This document shows positions 8,195 to 17,524 of a stretch of 42,714 nt of DNA, piece after piece. The first letter of the stretch is position 1. Each line of letters opens with the position of its first letter. The notes beneath the pieces are model-generated. The model made no database searches, had not been told where the DNA came from, and worked only from the letters and a program-made list of their open reading frames with translations. Both the position numbers and the translations under genes were made by a program. The stretch lies in contig SKJJ01000022.1 of NCBI GenBank assembly GCA_007115975.1, forward strand, positions 1 to 42,714. Direction: 5' to 3'. This DNA comes from Chitinispirillum sp. (GTDB lineage: Bacteria; Fibrobacterota; Chitinivibrionia; Chitinivibrionales; Chitinispirillaceae).

Positions 8195-9136
8195 GTGATA
8201 ATCAAACGTGTGCTGGTTACCGGTGGTGCCGGATTTCTCGGTTCCCATCTCTGTGATGTTCTCGTAAAGCAGGGGCATGATGTTATCTGTCTGGATAATT
8301 TTTTCACCGGAAGAAAGAAAAATGTGGAGCATCTGATTGACTCTCATAATTTCGAACTCATGCGCCATGATATTACCATGCCGGTTTTTCTGGAGGTCGA
8401 CCAGATATACAATCTTGCCTGTCCCGCCTCACCGATTCACTACCAGTACAATGCTGTTAAGACAATTAAAACCTCTGTTATGGGAGCCATCAATGTTTTG
8501 GGCCTGGCGAAAAGAGTTAAGGCAAGAGTGTTACAGGCATCAACATCTGAAGTCTATGGTGACCCCACCATCCATCCACAGAATGAGGCGTATTGGGGAA
8601 ATGTAAACCCCATAGGCATACGCTCTTGTTACGATGAGGGTAAGAGAGTGGCAGAAACCCTCTTTTTTGATTACCACAGAATGAATAATGTGGATATCCG
8701 TATTATGAGGATATTCAATACCTATGGACCAAGAATGCATCCCGATGACGGCAGGGTGGTATCAAATTTCATCGTTCAGGCACTTGGCAAAAAAGATATT
8801 ACTATCTATGGTGATGGTTCACAGACGAGGTCCTTCTGTTACGTGGATGACTTGATTGACGGCATGATGCGGCTTATGAATGCAGAGGGTGTTCAGGGAC
8901 CCATTAACATGGGTAATCCACGGGAGTTTACAATTAAGGAACTGGCTGAAAAAGTTATTGAACTTACCGCAAGCCCTTCGAAAATTGTGTACAAATCTCT
9001 CCCTTCTGATGATCCCAAGCAGCGTCGGCCAGACATCACTCTTGCCACTGAGAAACTGGGGTGGAATCCTGAGGTGATGCTTGAGCAGGGGTTGAAAAAA
9101 ACCATAGAATATTTCAGCAAATTGATTGATTGTTAA
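8195..9136 (+). CDS. uxs: UDP-glucuronate decarboxylase (UDP-xylose synthase)
   Basis: This 313-residue extended-SDR enzyme converts UDP-glucuronate to UDP-xylose, a donor for cell-surface polysaccharide. The NAD-binding motif is G-G-A-G-F-L-G at residues 10-16. The segment [12 protein letters not shown] and the catalytic block [11 protein letters not shown] (with YxxxK) are characteristic of UXS rather than UDP-glucose 4-epimerase. The length matches the single-domain bacterial and plant soluble forms. The start is GTG 8195 with GAAAGGG at 8179-8185. It lies between a sugar kinase and leuS in an apparent operon. UDP-glucuronate must be supplied by a dehydrogenase encoded elsewhere. Confidence 0.9.
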   Translation: MIIKRVLVTGGAGFLGSHLCDVLVKQGHDVICLDNFFTGRKKNVEHLIDSHNFELMRHDITMPVFLEVDQIYNLACPASPIHYQYNAVKTIKTSVMGAINVLGLAKRVKARVLQASTSEVYGDPTIHPQNEAYWGNVNPIGIRSCYDEGKRVAETLFFDYHRMNNVDIRIMRIFNTYGPRMHPDDGRVVSNFIVQALGKKDITIYGDGSQTRSFCYVDDLIDGMMRLMNAEGVQGPINMGNPREFTIKELAEKVIELTASPSKIVYKSLPSDDPKQRRPDITLATEKLGWNPEVMLEQGLKKTIEYFSKLIDC

Positions 9137-9160
9137 ATTTTTCATATACAGATTTCACTT

Positions 9161-11692
9161 ATGGAGGGGTTTGTGGCAGCATATAATGCTTCTGAAACAG
9201 AACCAAAATGGCAGCAGCGGTGGCGTAACGAAAAACTGCATAAAACAGTTTTTGACAAGAACAAACCTAAATTTTACGCCCTTGATATGTTCCCCTATCC
9301 TTCTGGATCAGGGCTTCATGTCGGCCATTGTGAAGGGTACACCGCAACCGATATCATCACCCGCTACAAAAGAATGCAGGGCTTCAACGTACTCCATCCC
9401 ATGGGATGGGATGCCTTCGGTTTGCCGGCAGAAAATTTTGCCATTAAAACCGGTACGCACCCCAGTGTCATTACCGAGCAGTCCATAGAAAATTTCAAAC
9501 GCCAGATAGACTCCATCGGTTTTGCTTACGACTGGGACCGGGAGATAAACACTACCGATCCGGCCTATTATAAATGGACACAGTGGATATTTGTTCAGTT
9601 GTTCAAAAAGGGACTTGCGTATGAAGGGACGATACCTATCAACTGGTGTACCTCATGTAAAACCGGATTGGCAAATGAGGAGGTGATTCAGGGTAAATGT
9701 GAGCGCTGTGGTTCGCTGGTCGAAAAAAAAGATTTGCGTCAGTGGATTCTCAAAATCACCCAATACGCAGACCGTCTCCTTGAAGATCTGCCGTTGGTGG
9801 ATTGGCCTGAATCCACCCTGCAGATGCAGCGTAACTGGATAGGGCGCTCTGAAGGCGCTGAGGTGATTTTCCAGATTTCTGAGGGTAACGCCAGGGGAGA
9901 GCAAATCACTGTTTTTACTACCCGTCCGGATACGCTCTACGGAGCAACGTATATGGTCCTCTCTCCTGAACATCCCCTGGTGGATAAGATCACCGTCGCT
10001 GAGCAGGCTGAGGCGCTCAGGAATTATCAGGAAGCTGCACGTAAAAAGAGTGACCTTGAAAGAACTGAATTGTCAAAGGAAAAAACCGGTGTCTTTACCG
10101 GAGGGTATGCGCTCAATCCTGTAAATGGTGAGCGTGTTCCTGTTTGGATTGCTGACTATGTGCTTGCAGGCTATGGGACCGGCGCTATAATGGCGGTACC
10201 GGCTCACGATCAGAGAGATTATGAGTTCGCACAAAAATTCGGCCTGCAGATAAAGCAGGTTGTCGCTCCCGCTGACGGTTCTGCAATAGAGCCGGGGGTC
10301 GCTTTCACTGAAAACGGTGTCAGTGTAAACTCAGGTAATCTTGATGGTTTGACTACAGAACAAGCAAAAAAAAGCGTTACTGAACAGCTTCAAAAAAACG
10401 GCCAGGGGCGCCAGGCCATAAGCTACCGGCTCCGGGACTGGATCTTCTCTCGTCAGAGATATTGGGGAGAGCCTATTCCCATTATTCACTGTAACGATTG
10501 TGGCGCGGTACCTGTACCCGAAAAGGATCTGCCAGTAAAACTACCGGATGTTGACAGGTACGAGCCCAGTGGTACCGGGGAATCACCCCTTGCCAATATC
10601 CCCGAGTGGCTTAGTACTACCTGTCCGGAGTGTGGGGGTCAAGCCAGAAGAGAGACTAACACCATGCCTCAGTGGGCCGGATCGTGCTGGTACTATCTTA
10701 GATATCTGGACCCCGATAATCACAATGAACCATGGTCTAAAGAGGCTGAGCAACAATGGATGAACGTGGATCTGTATGTCGGCGGAGCAGAGCATGCCGT
10801 GCTCCATCTCCTCTACTCAAGATTCTGGCACAAAGTCCTCTATGACCTGGGGTATGTCTCTACAAAAGAACCCTTTAAAAAGCTGCGTCACCAGGGGATT
10901 GTTCTGGCTCCAACCTACAAAGATTCTAAAGGCAGATATCATGAATGGTCCGACATTGAGTTTTCAGGCAGTCAACCGCACCTGAAGTCTACCGGAGAAA
11001 AACTCGTTGCTGAAGTTGAAAAAATGGCAAAATCCAAGCTCAATGGGGTGAATCCCGATGAAGTTGTCAACAAGTACGGAGCCGATGTGTTGCGACTGTA
11101 CGAAATGTTCATGGGTGAATTTGAACTGCCAAAACCGTGGGATTCACGTGCAATTGAGGGCTGCAGCCGCCTGCTTCGAAGAGTGTGGAGAATGGTTGAT
11201 GAGTTTGATGAAAAGAGCGCACCGCCGGATGAAAAAAATATCCGTATACGTCATAAGACCATTAAGAAAGTGACTTGTGATATTGAGTCGATGAAGTTCA
11301 ATACTGCTATTGCTGCTATTATGGAGTATGTAAACCATTTGACTTCAGGTGGAGCATCCTTTGAGGATCTGTCCGTAATTGTGCGTCTTATCGGCCCGTA
11401 CGCGCCCCATCTGGGGGATGAAGCATGGGAGAGGCTGGGCAACAAAAACTTTCTTATCACTGCCAAATGGCCACCGTATGATGAGCAGTTTGTACTAGAC
11501 ACAACGGTTACCGTTGTTGTACAGGTCAATGGTAAACTCAGAGGGGAATTCTCATCACCAAGGGATGCCTCAAAAGAGGAGTTACAGCAGAAAGCTCTTT
11601 CACATGAAAAAATCCAGTCTTATATCGATGGCAAGGAGATTAGAAAAGTGATTGTTGTCCCCGGCAAACTGGTAAATATTGTGGCTTCATGA
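9161..11692 (+). CDS. leuS: leucyl-tRNA synthetase
   Basis: This 843-residue class I synthetase charges tRNA-Leu. The HIGH motif is H-V-G-H at residues 53-56 and the KMSKS motif is K-M-A-K-S at 621-625. A zinc knuckle has Cys163, Cys166, Cys180 and Cys183. A second C-x2-C ... C-x2-C ribbon sits in the middle of the protein. The CP1 editing domain is present, with T-T-R-P-D-T-L-Y-G and G-T-G-A-I-M-A-V-P-A-H-D-Q-R-D. Length is within the bacterial range. The start is ambiguous. ATG 9161 lacks a ribosome site, while GTG 9173 lies three bases after GGAGGGG (9163-9169) and leaves a more typical N-terminus. It appears co-transcribed with the genes on both sides. Confidence 0.95.
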   Translation: MEGFVAAYNASETEPKWQQRWRNEKLHKTVFDKNKPKFYALDMFPYPSGSGLHVGHCEGYTATDIITRYKRMQGFNVLHPMGWDAFGLPAENFAIKTGTHPSVITEQSIENFKRQIDSIGFAYDWDREINTTDPAYYKWTQWIFVQLFKKGLAYEGTIPINWCTSCKTGLANEEVIQGKCERCGSLVEKKDLRQWILKITQYADRLLEDLPLVDWPESTLQMQRNWIGRSEGAEVIFQISEGNARGEQITVFTTRPDTLYGATYMVLSPEHPLVDKITVAEQAEALRNYQEAARKKSDLERTELSKEKTGVFTGGYALNPVNGERVPVWIADYVLAGYGTGAIMAVPAHDQRDYEFAQKFGLQIKQVVAPADGSAIEPGVAFTENGVSVNSGNLDGLTTEQAKKSVTEQLQKNGQGRQAISYRLRDWIFSRQRYWGEPIPIIHCNDCGAVPVPEKDLPVKLPDVDRYEPSGTGESPLANIPEWLSTTCPECGGQARRETNTMPQWAGSCWYYLRYLDPDNHNEPWSKEAEQQWMNVDLYVGGAEHAVLHLLYSRFWHKVLYDLGYVSTKEPFKKLRHQGIVLAPTYKDSKGRYHEWSDIEFSGSQPHLKSTGEKLVAEVEKMAKSKLNGVNPDEVVNKYGADVLRLYEMFMGEFELPKPWDSRAIEGCSRLLRRVWRMVDEFDEKSAPPDEKNIRIRHKTIKKVTCDIESMKFNTAIAAIMEYVNHLTSGGASFEDLSVIVRLIGPYAPHLGDEAWERLGNKNFLITAKWPPYDEQFVLDTTVTVVVQVNGKLRGEFSSPRDASKEELQQKALSHEKIQSYIDGKEIRKVIVVPGKLVNIVAS

Positions 11693-11731
11693 TGATCGAT
11701 AAAATCTCTACGAAAGGGGAAGGGTGCATTC

Positions 11732-12343
11732 ATGCAGCAGATAATACTTGCAACTGCAAATGAGGGAAAAGTCAGGGAATTCGGGGAGATGTTCTCATCT
11801 CTGCCGGTAAAATTGTCCTCGATTAAAGACCACTGGGATCCTGTTCCTCTAATCGAGGAAACGGGGGATACGTTCTATGCCAATGCCAAACTCAAAGCCG
11901 ATTGGGTTTTTGGGGAGAGTTCGGGTATATGGGCGCTTGCTGATGATTCGGGCCTTGAGGTTGATGCTTTGGGAGGAGCACCCGGGGTGCACAGTGCTCG
12001 ATTTGCTGGTGATAATGCCGGGGGGCAGGATAATATCACCAAACTACTCACTTTGCTTAACGGTACTCCCCGGGAAAAAAGAGGTGCACGCTTCAGATGT
12101 ACGCTGGTGCTTAAAATCGCTCCCCAGAGGTATATCACCACCGAGGGCACCTGTGAGGGGGAGATCGCCTACGCTCAAAGGGGTGGTGGGGGGTTTGGGT
12201 ATGATCCGGTATTTATTCCCCGGGGGATGGATACCACATTTGCTTCAATTGATCCGATGGTCAAACATGGAATCAGTCACAGGGGCAGGGCATTAAAAGA
12301 ACTGGTCAGGGAGCTGCATGAACTTCTCAAATCAGCAGGGTAA
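11732..12343 (+). CDS. rdgB: non-canonical purine NTP pyrophosphatase (RdgB/HAM1)
   Basis: This 203-residue protein cleans the nucleotide pool by hydrolysing dITP, ITP and XTP to monophosphates and pyrophosphate. Family motifs in order are A-T-A-N-E-G-K-V-R-E-F near the N-terminus, A-D-D-S-G-L-E-V-D-A-L with G-V-H-S-A-R-F-A-G, then G-F-G-Y-D-P-V-F and S-H-R-G-R-A-L near the end. Length equals the family norm. It lies 39 bases after leuS, and its last 26 bases overlap the start of the histidine kinase gene, so translation of the two is probably coupled. That link need not mean a shared function. Confidence 0.92.
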   Translation: MQQIILATANEGKVREFGEMFSSLPVKLSSIKDHWDPVPLIEETGDTFYANAKLKADWVFGESSGIWALADDSGLEVDALGGAPGVHSARFAGDNAGGQDNITKLLTLLNGTPREKRGARFRCTLVLKIAPQRYITTEGTCEGEIAYAQRGGGGFGYDPVFIPRGMDTTFASIDPMVKHGISHRGRALKELVRELHELLKSAG

Positions 12344-13862
12344 AAACCCTGCAGAAAATGAAACAATACTGGTTGTGGATGACTGTAATGAAGCGCTCGC
12401 TATCATGGAGCACTGTCTCAATGATGCCGGTTATGAGCCTATTACATGCAATAGTGGCCAACAGGCCCTTAGTATTATCAAAAGAGAATCGGTTGATGTG
12501 GTCCTTATGGATATGGCAATGCCGGGTATGGATGGTGTTACGGCTGCAGAAAAGATAAAGAAGTTTGTTGGAAATGGCCTGTTTCTTCCAATAATTATGG
12601 TCTCGGCGCTCAATGATGAGCATGAAAAGGTAACAAGTCTGCAATATGCCGATGATTATGTCACCAAACCATTTTCGCCAGATGAGCTGATTGCCAGAAT
12701 AAGAACTCTTTTGAGGATACGTATTCTTCACAGGGATTTAATCCGGTCCAGGGAGAATTACCGTCACCTCTATGAATATTTCCCTCACCTTGTCGTTACA
12801 CTTAATACCAAAATGCAGATTGTTGATTGCAATCAAACCTTCTGCTCATGTTTGGGGGTAGATAAAGCGACTGTTATAGCACAAGAGATGACTGCTTATA
12901 TCTGTAATCAGGATCGTCCTCATTTCCAGCGTTTTATAGCACAGCTCACAGAGGACAGGTGCTCTGATTGTAGTCAGGTATTTGAAATGATTGTCCCCGA
13001 CGGTCAGTATCTTGTGGTGGAAATTAAAGCAGCTTTAATAGAAAATGATGAGGGTGTGGAGCAACTGCTTCTTTCGATGGTTAATATTACAGAAAAAAAA
13101 CGTCTCGAGGAAGAGAGGAGAATTGCCAGAAGGCAGCTCTATCGTTCTGCAAAGCTTGCCTCAATCGGAAGCCTCGCCTCAGGGGTTGCTCATGAAGTGA
13201 ATAATCCGCTTACTGCCATTCTGGGCTTCTCGAGTTCTATTCTCGAACGCATTGAGCAAAATGAGAAGGTCGATCCTGATGAGTTGCAAAGATATCTTCA
13301 GATTATTGCAAAAGAGACTCTCAGATGCAGGGATATTGTTGAAAACCTCTCGCGCTTTGCGAAAAGAGATGAAAGTGTTATCGCTGAAGTCTCTTTGTCA
13401 AACTGTGTGGAAAACACCGTAAAACTAATCAACAATCGTGCTTCAAAAAGAGGTATCACATTCAATAATTCACTCAGGCATAATCTGACGGTAAAGACGG
13501 ATCCAAATAAGCTTGAGCAGGTGCTGCTCAATATATTCTCCAACTGTATCGATTTTTGTATACCAAATTCCAAAGTCACCATTTCAGCATCCGCAGAATA
13601 TGCACAGAACGGAATGGTGCGTATGAAAATTGCAGACCAGGGACCCGGTATCCCGTCGGATATTATTTCAAGAGTATTCGATCCCTTTTTTACAACCAAA
13701 GATTCTGTGTATGGAGCAGGGATGGGGTTGGCGGTTTGTCACCGAATGATGGAAGATTGTTCTGGAAAGATTGATGTATTTAATGATTTTCAAACCGGGG
13801 GAACTATTGTCGCACTGGAAATCCCTTCTTCACCTGAAAGTTCATCACAGGATCTGCTATGA
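12318..13862 (+). CDS. receiver-PAS-histidine kinase (cytoplasmic hybrid sensor)
   Basis: This 514-residue protein combines an N-terminal receiver domain, a PAS domain and a kinase core. The receiver has acidic V-V-D-D, phospho-acceptor Asp65 in L-M-D-M-A-M-P-G-M-D-G and Lys in V-T-K-P-F (about residues 1-130). PAS spans about 145-250. The HisKA motif has phospho-His292 in G-V-A-H-E-V-N-N-P-L-T, and the ATPase domain has N-I-F-S-N-C, D-Q-G-P-G-I-P, D-P-F-F-T-T-K and G-A-G-M-G-L. There is no transmembrane segment, so it senses inside the cell or is driven by another phospho-donor through its receiver. The start ATG 12318 has AGGGAG in front and lies inside rdgB. The stop overlaps the next start (ATGA), marking the regulator as its partner. 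Confidence 0.92.
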   Translation: MNFSNQQGKNPAENETILVVDDCNEALAIMEHCLNDAGYEPITCNSGQQALSIIKRESVDVVLMDMAMPGMDGVTAAEKIKKFVGNGLFLPIIMVSALNDEHEKVTSLQYADDYVTKPFSPDELIARIRTLLRIRILHRDLIRSRENYRHLYEYFPHLVVTLNTKMQIVDCNQTFCSCLGVDKATVIAQEMTAYICNQDRPHFQRFIAQLTEDRCSDCSQVFEMIVPDGQYLVVEIKAALIENDEGVEQLLLSMVNITEKKRLEEERRIARRQLYRSAKLASIGSLASGVAHEVNNPLTAILGFSSSILERIEQNEKVDPDELQRYLQIIAKETLRCRDIVENLSRFAKRDESVIAEVSLSNCVENTVKLINNRASKRGITFNNSLRHNLTVKTDPNKLEQVLLNIFSNCIDFCIPNSKVTISASAEYAQNGMVRMKIADQGPGIPSDIISRVFDPFFTTKDSVYGAGMGLAVCHRMMEDCSGKIDVFNDFQTGGTIVALEIPSSPESSSQDLL

Positions 13863-15223
13863 GCAAAGGAAGAATACTCGTTGTAGATGATGAAGAATCG
13901 CTGCGTCTGTTGCTTAAAAATGAACTGGCAAGGGCGGGCTATACCGTAGAGACTGTTGCTGATGGCAGCCTTGCATTTGATAAAATGAGAGATGACTTTT
14001 ATCACGTTGTTCTCCTTGACATCGTTATGCCAAAAGTCGATGGTATGGAGGTACTTAGAGCTCTTAAACAGGAGAACTCAGCTTCCGAAATAATTATCCT
14101 TACTGGTAATGCAACATTGGAAACTGCAATTGAAAGTATGAAACTGGGAGCGTACGAATACATTAAGAAACCCTACATACTCAAAGAACTGATTATTCAG
14201 ATTGAAAGAGCCATAAAGCATCAGAGCTCTCTTTTGGACCTTAAGATTCTACGGGACGAGCTGAAAAAAAGCGGACATGGCGGCAATCTGATAGGGAAAA
14301 GTCAGGCAATGCTTGATCTTGAGCTAATGATAAAAAAGATCGCCCCAACTCTCTCCACGGTCCTGATTCTTGGAGAAAGTGGGGCTGGAAAAGAGGTCGT
14401 GGCAAGAAGTATACATGAGAACAGTACCAGAAGTGATAAACCCTTTATTGCCATAAACTGCGCTTCATTATCAGGAACTCTTCTTGAAAGTGAACTGTTC
14501 GGCTATGAAAAGGGTGCTTTTACAGATGCAAAAGCACAGAAGCGTGGATTGGCGGAAATCTCCGATGGGGGAACACTGTTTCTGGACGAAATCGGAGAGA
14601 TTCCCATCAACTTTCAGGCAAAGCTGTTACGTTTTCTCGAAAAAGGAGAAATCAGAAGAGTCGGGGGGACAAAAGATATTCCTCTTGACTTGAGAATAAT
14701 CTGTGCTACCAATCAACCGCTTGAAAAACTGGTCGAGGAGAAAACATTCAGAGCAGATCTCTATTACCGGCTCAACGTACTTTCTATTACCGTTCCACCA
14801 CTTAAAAACAGGGTCGAAGATATCCCTTTACTGGTAGAGAGTTTTCTGGGAGTTCTGGGATCACAGAAAGAGTTCGATAAAAGTGCAATTGAAATTCTTC
14901 AAGTGTATGACTGGAAGGGAAATGTCAGGGAACTGAAAAATGTTGTTGAAAGAACCTGTATTCTCTGTCAGGAAAAACGAATCACTGCCAAAGACCTCTC
15001 CTTTCTGCAAATTCCGGATAAAACCCCAGAACGTATGGTGGTCGTTGACGAGAAAGAAAACAGACCACTCTGTTCGATCAAGGATATGGAAAGAGAGCAT
15101 ATTGTAAATGTGTTAAAACATGTAAACGGGCAGAGGAATAAGGCTGCAAATATTCTTGGTATATCCCCCAAAACCTTGTACCTCAAGATGAAATCCTTCA
15201 AAATCGTCTCTGTGTTTGAATAG
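13859..15223 (+). CDS. NtrC-family sigma-54 response regulator
   Basis: This 454-residue regulator has a receiver domain with Asp54, then a sigma-54 AAA+ domain and a Fis-type helix-turn-helix. Walker A is GESGAGKE at 172-179 and Walker B is G-G-T-L-F-L-D-E-I-G-E. The HTH is N-K-A-A-N-I-L-G-I-S-P-K-T-L-Y near the end. The sigma-54 contact loop reads GAFTDA (219-224) instead of GAFTGA. The essential Phe and Thr are kept, and I recall this variant in other such regulators, so it is probably active. ATGA overlap with the upstream kinase indicates a cognate pair. No sigma-54 promoter (GG-N10-GC) was identified nearby, so its targets are probably elsewhere. Confidence 0.92.
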   Translation: MSKGRILVVDDEESLRLLLKNELARAGYTVETVADGSLAFDKMRDDFYHVVLLDIVMPKVDGMEVLRALKQENSASEIIILTGNATLETAIESMKLGAYEYIKKPYILKELIIQIERAIKHQSSLLDLKILRDELKKSGHGGNLIGKSQAMLDLELMIKKIAPTLSTVLILGESGAGKEVVARSIHENSTRSDKPFIAINCASLSGTLLESELFGYEKGAFTDAKAQKRGLAEISDGGTLFLDEIGEIPINFQAKLLRFLEKGEIRRVGGTKDIPLDLRIICATNQPLEKLVEEKTFRADLYYRLNVLSITVPPLKNRVEDIPLLVESFLGVLGSQKEFDKSAIEILQVYDWKGNVRELKNVVERTCILCQEKRITAKDLSFLQIPDKTPERMVVVDEKENRPLCSIKDMEREHIVNVLKHVNGQRNKAANILGISPKTLYLKMKSFKIVSVFE

Positions 15224-15289
15224 AGGCGTACTGCACAGAAGTTGTGTGAAAGTCAATAATGCGTAAGACACCATCTGTTGTACCACAAC

Positions 15290-15376
15290 AAATAATGACG
15301 GCTGTGTTTTTTACAAGTCCCGGCTCCCGATACATCTTCGCAGGGACGGCCGCTAAGAAAATCAGGAATGACGCTG
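15290..15376. repeat. possible degraded intergenic repeat
   Basis: The gap between two converging genes contains AATGACG near 15294 and again near 15368, and a GTCCC...GGGAC pair around 15317-15347. Read on the minus strand it contains CGTCATTCCTG, reminiscent of widespread small intergenic repeats. No second full copy was found here, so this is only a suggestion. Confidence 0.25.
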
Positions 15377-15409
15377 GTGTTAACTAATTATATCCATAGC
15401 TGCATTTCA

Positions 15410-17332
15410 TCAGTCTAATTGAAATTTCCTTCTTAGAACCCACTCAACAGCCATAGAAATAAATATCAACAAAAGTAACGGCCATTTTTTGTCTATGGTC
15501 AACGTCTCGGTAACCGTTGCTCCGCGTGGCTTGTAATCGGTCAGTAAATCAGCAAGAATCGCTCTATCCTGTGGTAGTGCTGTGGCAAATTGTTTGAGAA
15601 AAGAGGTGTTTTGCGATGTTATACTGCGTTCTGAATTGTCCTGGAATACTACAAACTTTTTGGTTGAATAATGCTGCCTCGATTCAAGATGAAGAGTGCA
15701 GCTCATCATATACTCTGATGAGGCAAGTGCTGGTAATGAGAACTCCTTTCTGATCAATCCCGGTGATGAAAAGGTAAATGAAGTATCGTGAGATGTGTCA
15801 TCCGACAAAAATGAAAAGCTGATTTTTACAGGGGTGAAAAAGGGCATGTCTGATGGTAAAAGTGCACTAAGCCTCAAGGAATCTGTTTCAATAGGCGGGT
15901 GAGTGGGATAGATGAAAAATGAATCGGACAGGTTGTTAAGCAGCAGCTCCTTTGCATTACTGACAATAAGATCAATGAACAGAAACGCTTCGTTTTCATC
16001 TCGTTTTAGGGCCATCGGTAAAAAATCCCATCGCCAGATACCGGTAACTGCACAAAACAGTGAACGTCTGTTATGATAGGTTCCGCTATACAATACCCCA
16101 ATAGTATCGGTTGAAGCCCTGGCGCTGTGTGCCAAAAACAGGTCGCGCTTTGATGCTATCTCCCGTGCAGAACATCTGATAAATTCTTGGGCCGGGGGAA
16201 GATTGTCGGGTATAGCTGTTGGCTGCCTCTGGTTTGGTGCATACGAATATGAGAAATGGTTGGTACCGGGTACTGTTTCATAATCGCACGGAAGAGTACC
16301 AAAAAATACGGCCACTCCATAGTTCTTTAGTGATGAAAATTTTTCCCGGCCAGCACGGTCCCACACATTCAAAAAAAGTATGTCCGGATTTTTTGCACTC
16401 ACAAAGTCGTTGTCCCGGCTTAATGCCTGTTTGATAAATCGCTGGTCAAGTGATGGCGTTGATGAGTGTATCGAATAGTGTATCTGTTCAGGAAGGTTCT
16501 GGTGGGCAAAAAAACGGCTCGTTTGCTCTGAGCTGGCTGAATGTAGTGCATCTACTGTGTACAGTGATCTTCCCCGGTTACGATGGCGATGTACAAATTC
16601 AACTGACTTGCGGTAATAGCCACTGTCAGTTTTAACCGACTGTTGCTTGATAATGTTATCGGATTCTCTCAGAGTTAAAACAACCTCTGATTCGGTTGCT
16701 CCAAAACCACTCACGTCTACTCCTACGGTGAGTGGATGCCCTGCTTCGGTCTGTTCTGGGACCTCAAGCTTCAACTCAATAAAGGGCTGCGGGGTAGGGG
16801 GGGGGAGTTGTTTAAAGTACACTGAGGGAAACGAAAGTGCATCTGCAGGAATTCGGGGGTTTGTCCAGTGGCCATCAGATACAATTACCAGCTTTTCGGC
16901 ACCGCCAGTCCTTGCTCTAAGTGACAAAGGAAAATCACTCCTGGTGTCATTATACTGTGCAGTATCCGCTTTGTTCATCTCTCTGAGAGAATCGCCGAAA
17001 AGAAAATAGGTAAACGAAAGATACTCGTTGTGTTGCTTTTTTATCTCTTTAAACATTTCCAACAGTGGATTAACAGATGAATCAGGTGAAAATAGACCCA
17101 TGCTTTTGGAAGCATCAATCAGTACTGGAATAGTTGTCTTTGTTGTTAAAAACCGTTCAAAGAAAAACCTTGGTTCAAAAAAAGCCAGCGTTATAAACAA
17201 CAGCCAGCTTAAGCGGAGTGTCACCAGTATAAGACGATTACCAATGGAGATGTTGGATAATAAATACTTCACAACAGAAAAGAACGCTGCAATGAGCAGA
17301 AAAATTGCGATGAGTATAGCTGTTATGTCCAT
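15410..17332 (-). CDS. membrane protein with VWA-like domain, function unknown
   Basis: This 640-residue protein has two N-terminal membrane segments (about 4-24 and 33-51), a large outer region and one C-terminal segment (about 613-633). After the second segment comes a von Willebrand A-like fold with a D-A-S-K-S metal-site motif at 73-77, and later V-I-V-S-D-G-H-W. The middle looks rich in beta structure and may hold a second Rossmann-like domain (around 290-400). The layout resembles large BatA-related or glutamine-amidotransferase-like membrane proteins, but the usual neighbours (MoxR ATPase, DUF58) are absent. It converges with the NtrC regulator gene and lies 192 bases after nadB on the same strand. 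Its role is unknown; binding of a partner or ligand at the VWA site is inferred. Confidence 0.7.
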   Translation of the reverse strand: MDITAILIAIFLLIAAFFSVVKYLLSNISIGNRLILVTLRLSWLLFITLAFFEPRFFFERFLTTKTTIPVLIDASKSMGLFSPDSSVNPLLEMFKEIKKQHNEYLSFTYFLFGDSLREMNKADTAQYNDTRSDFPLSLRARTGGAEKLVIVSDGHWTNPRIPADALSFPSVYFKQLPPPTPQPFIELKLEVPEQTEAGHPLTVGVDVSGFGATESEVVLTLRESDNIIKQQSVKTDSGYYRKSVEFVHRHRNRGRSLYTVDALHSASSEQTSRFFAHQNLPEQIHYSIHSSTPSLDQRFIKQALSRDNDFVSAKNPDILFLNVWDRAGREKFSSLKNYGVAVFFGTLPCDYETVPGTNHFSYSYAPNQRQPTAIPDNLPPAQEFIRCSAREIASKRDLFLAHSARASTDTIGVLYSGTYHNRRSLFCAVTGIWRWDFLPMALKRDENEAFLFIDLIVSNAKELLLNNLSDSFFIYPTHPPIETDSLRLSALLPSDMPFFTPVKISFSFLSDDTSHDTSFTFSSPGLIRKEFSLPALASSEYMMSCTLHLESRQHYSTKKFVVFQDNSERSITSQNTSFLKQFATALPQDRAILADLLTDYKPRGATVTETLTIDKKWPLLLLIFISMAVEWVLRRKFQLD

Positions 17333-17524
17333 GTTTTATCTGTATCTCTTCACGGTGCTGTTTTGAGATGATTTACAAAGTATACCAAGGAATATAATTG
17401 GTTTCAAAATACGCAAAGTCACAACATGTGCAAATATATTTGATTCACTCCGGCAACATAAAATGTAAGAGTGTGAAAAAAAGGGCCCTCAGAATAGATG
17501 TTCAGATCACGGCTGTAAAAAGCG

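Noticed and set aside
14513-14530. GAFTDA as evidence of a regulator that cannot use sigma-54
   Set aside because: The Phe and Thr needed for contact are kept and I recall the same variant in other members. It is kept only as a low-interest variation.
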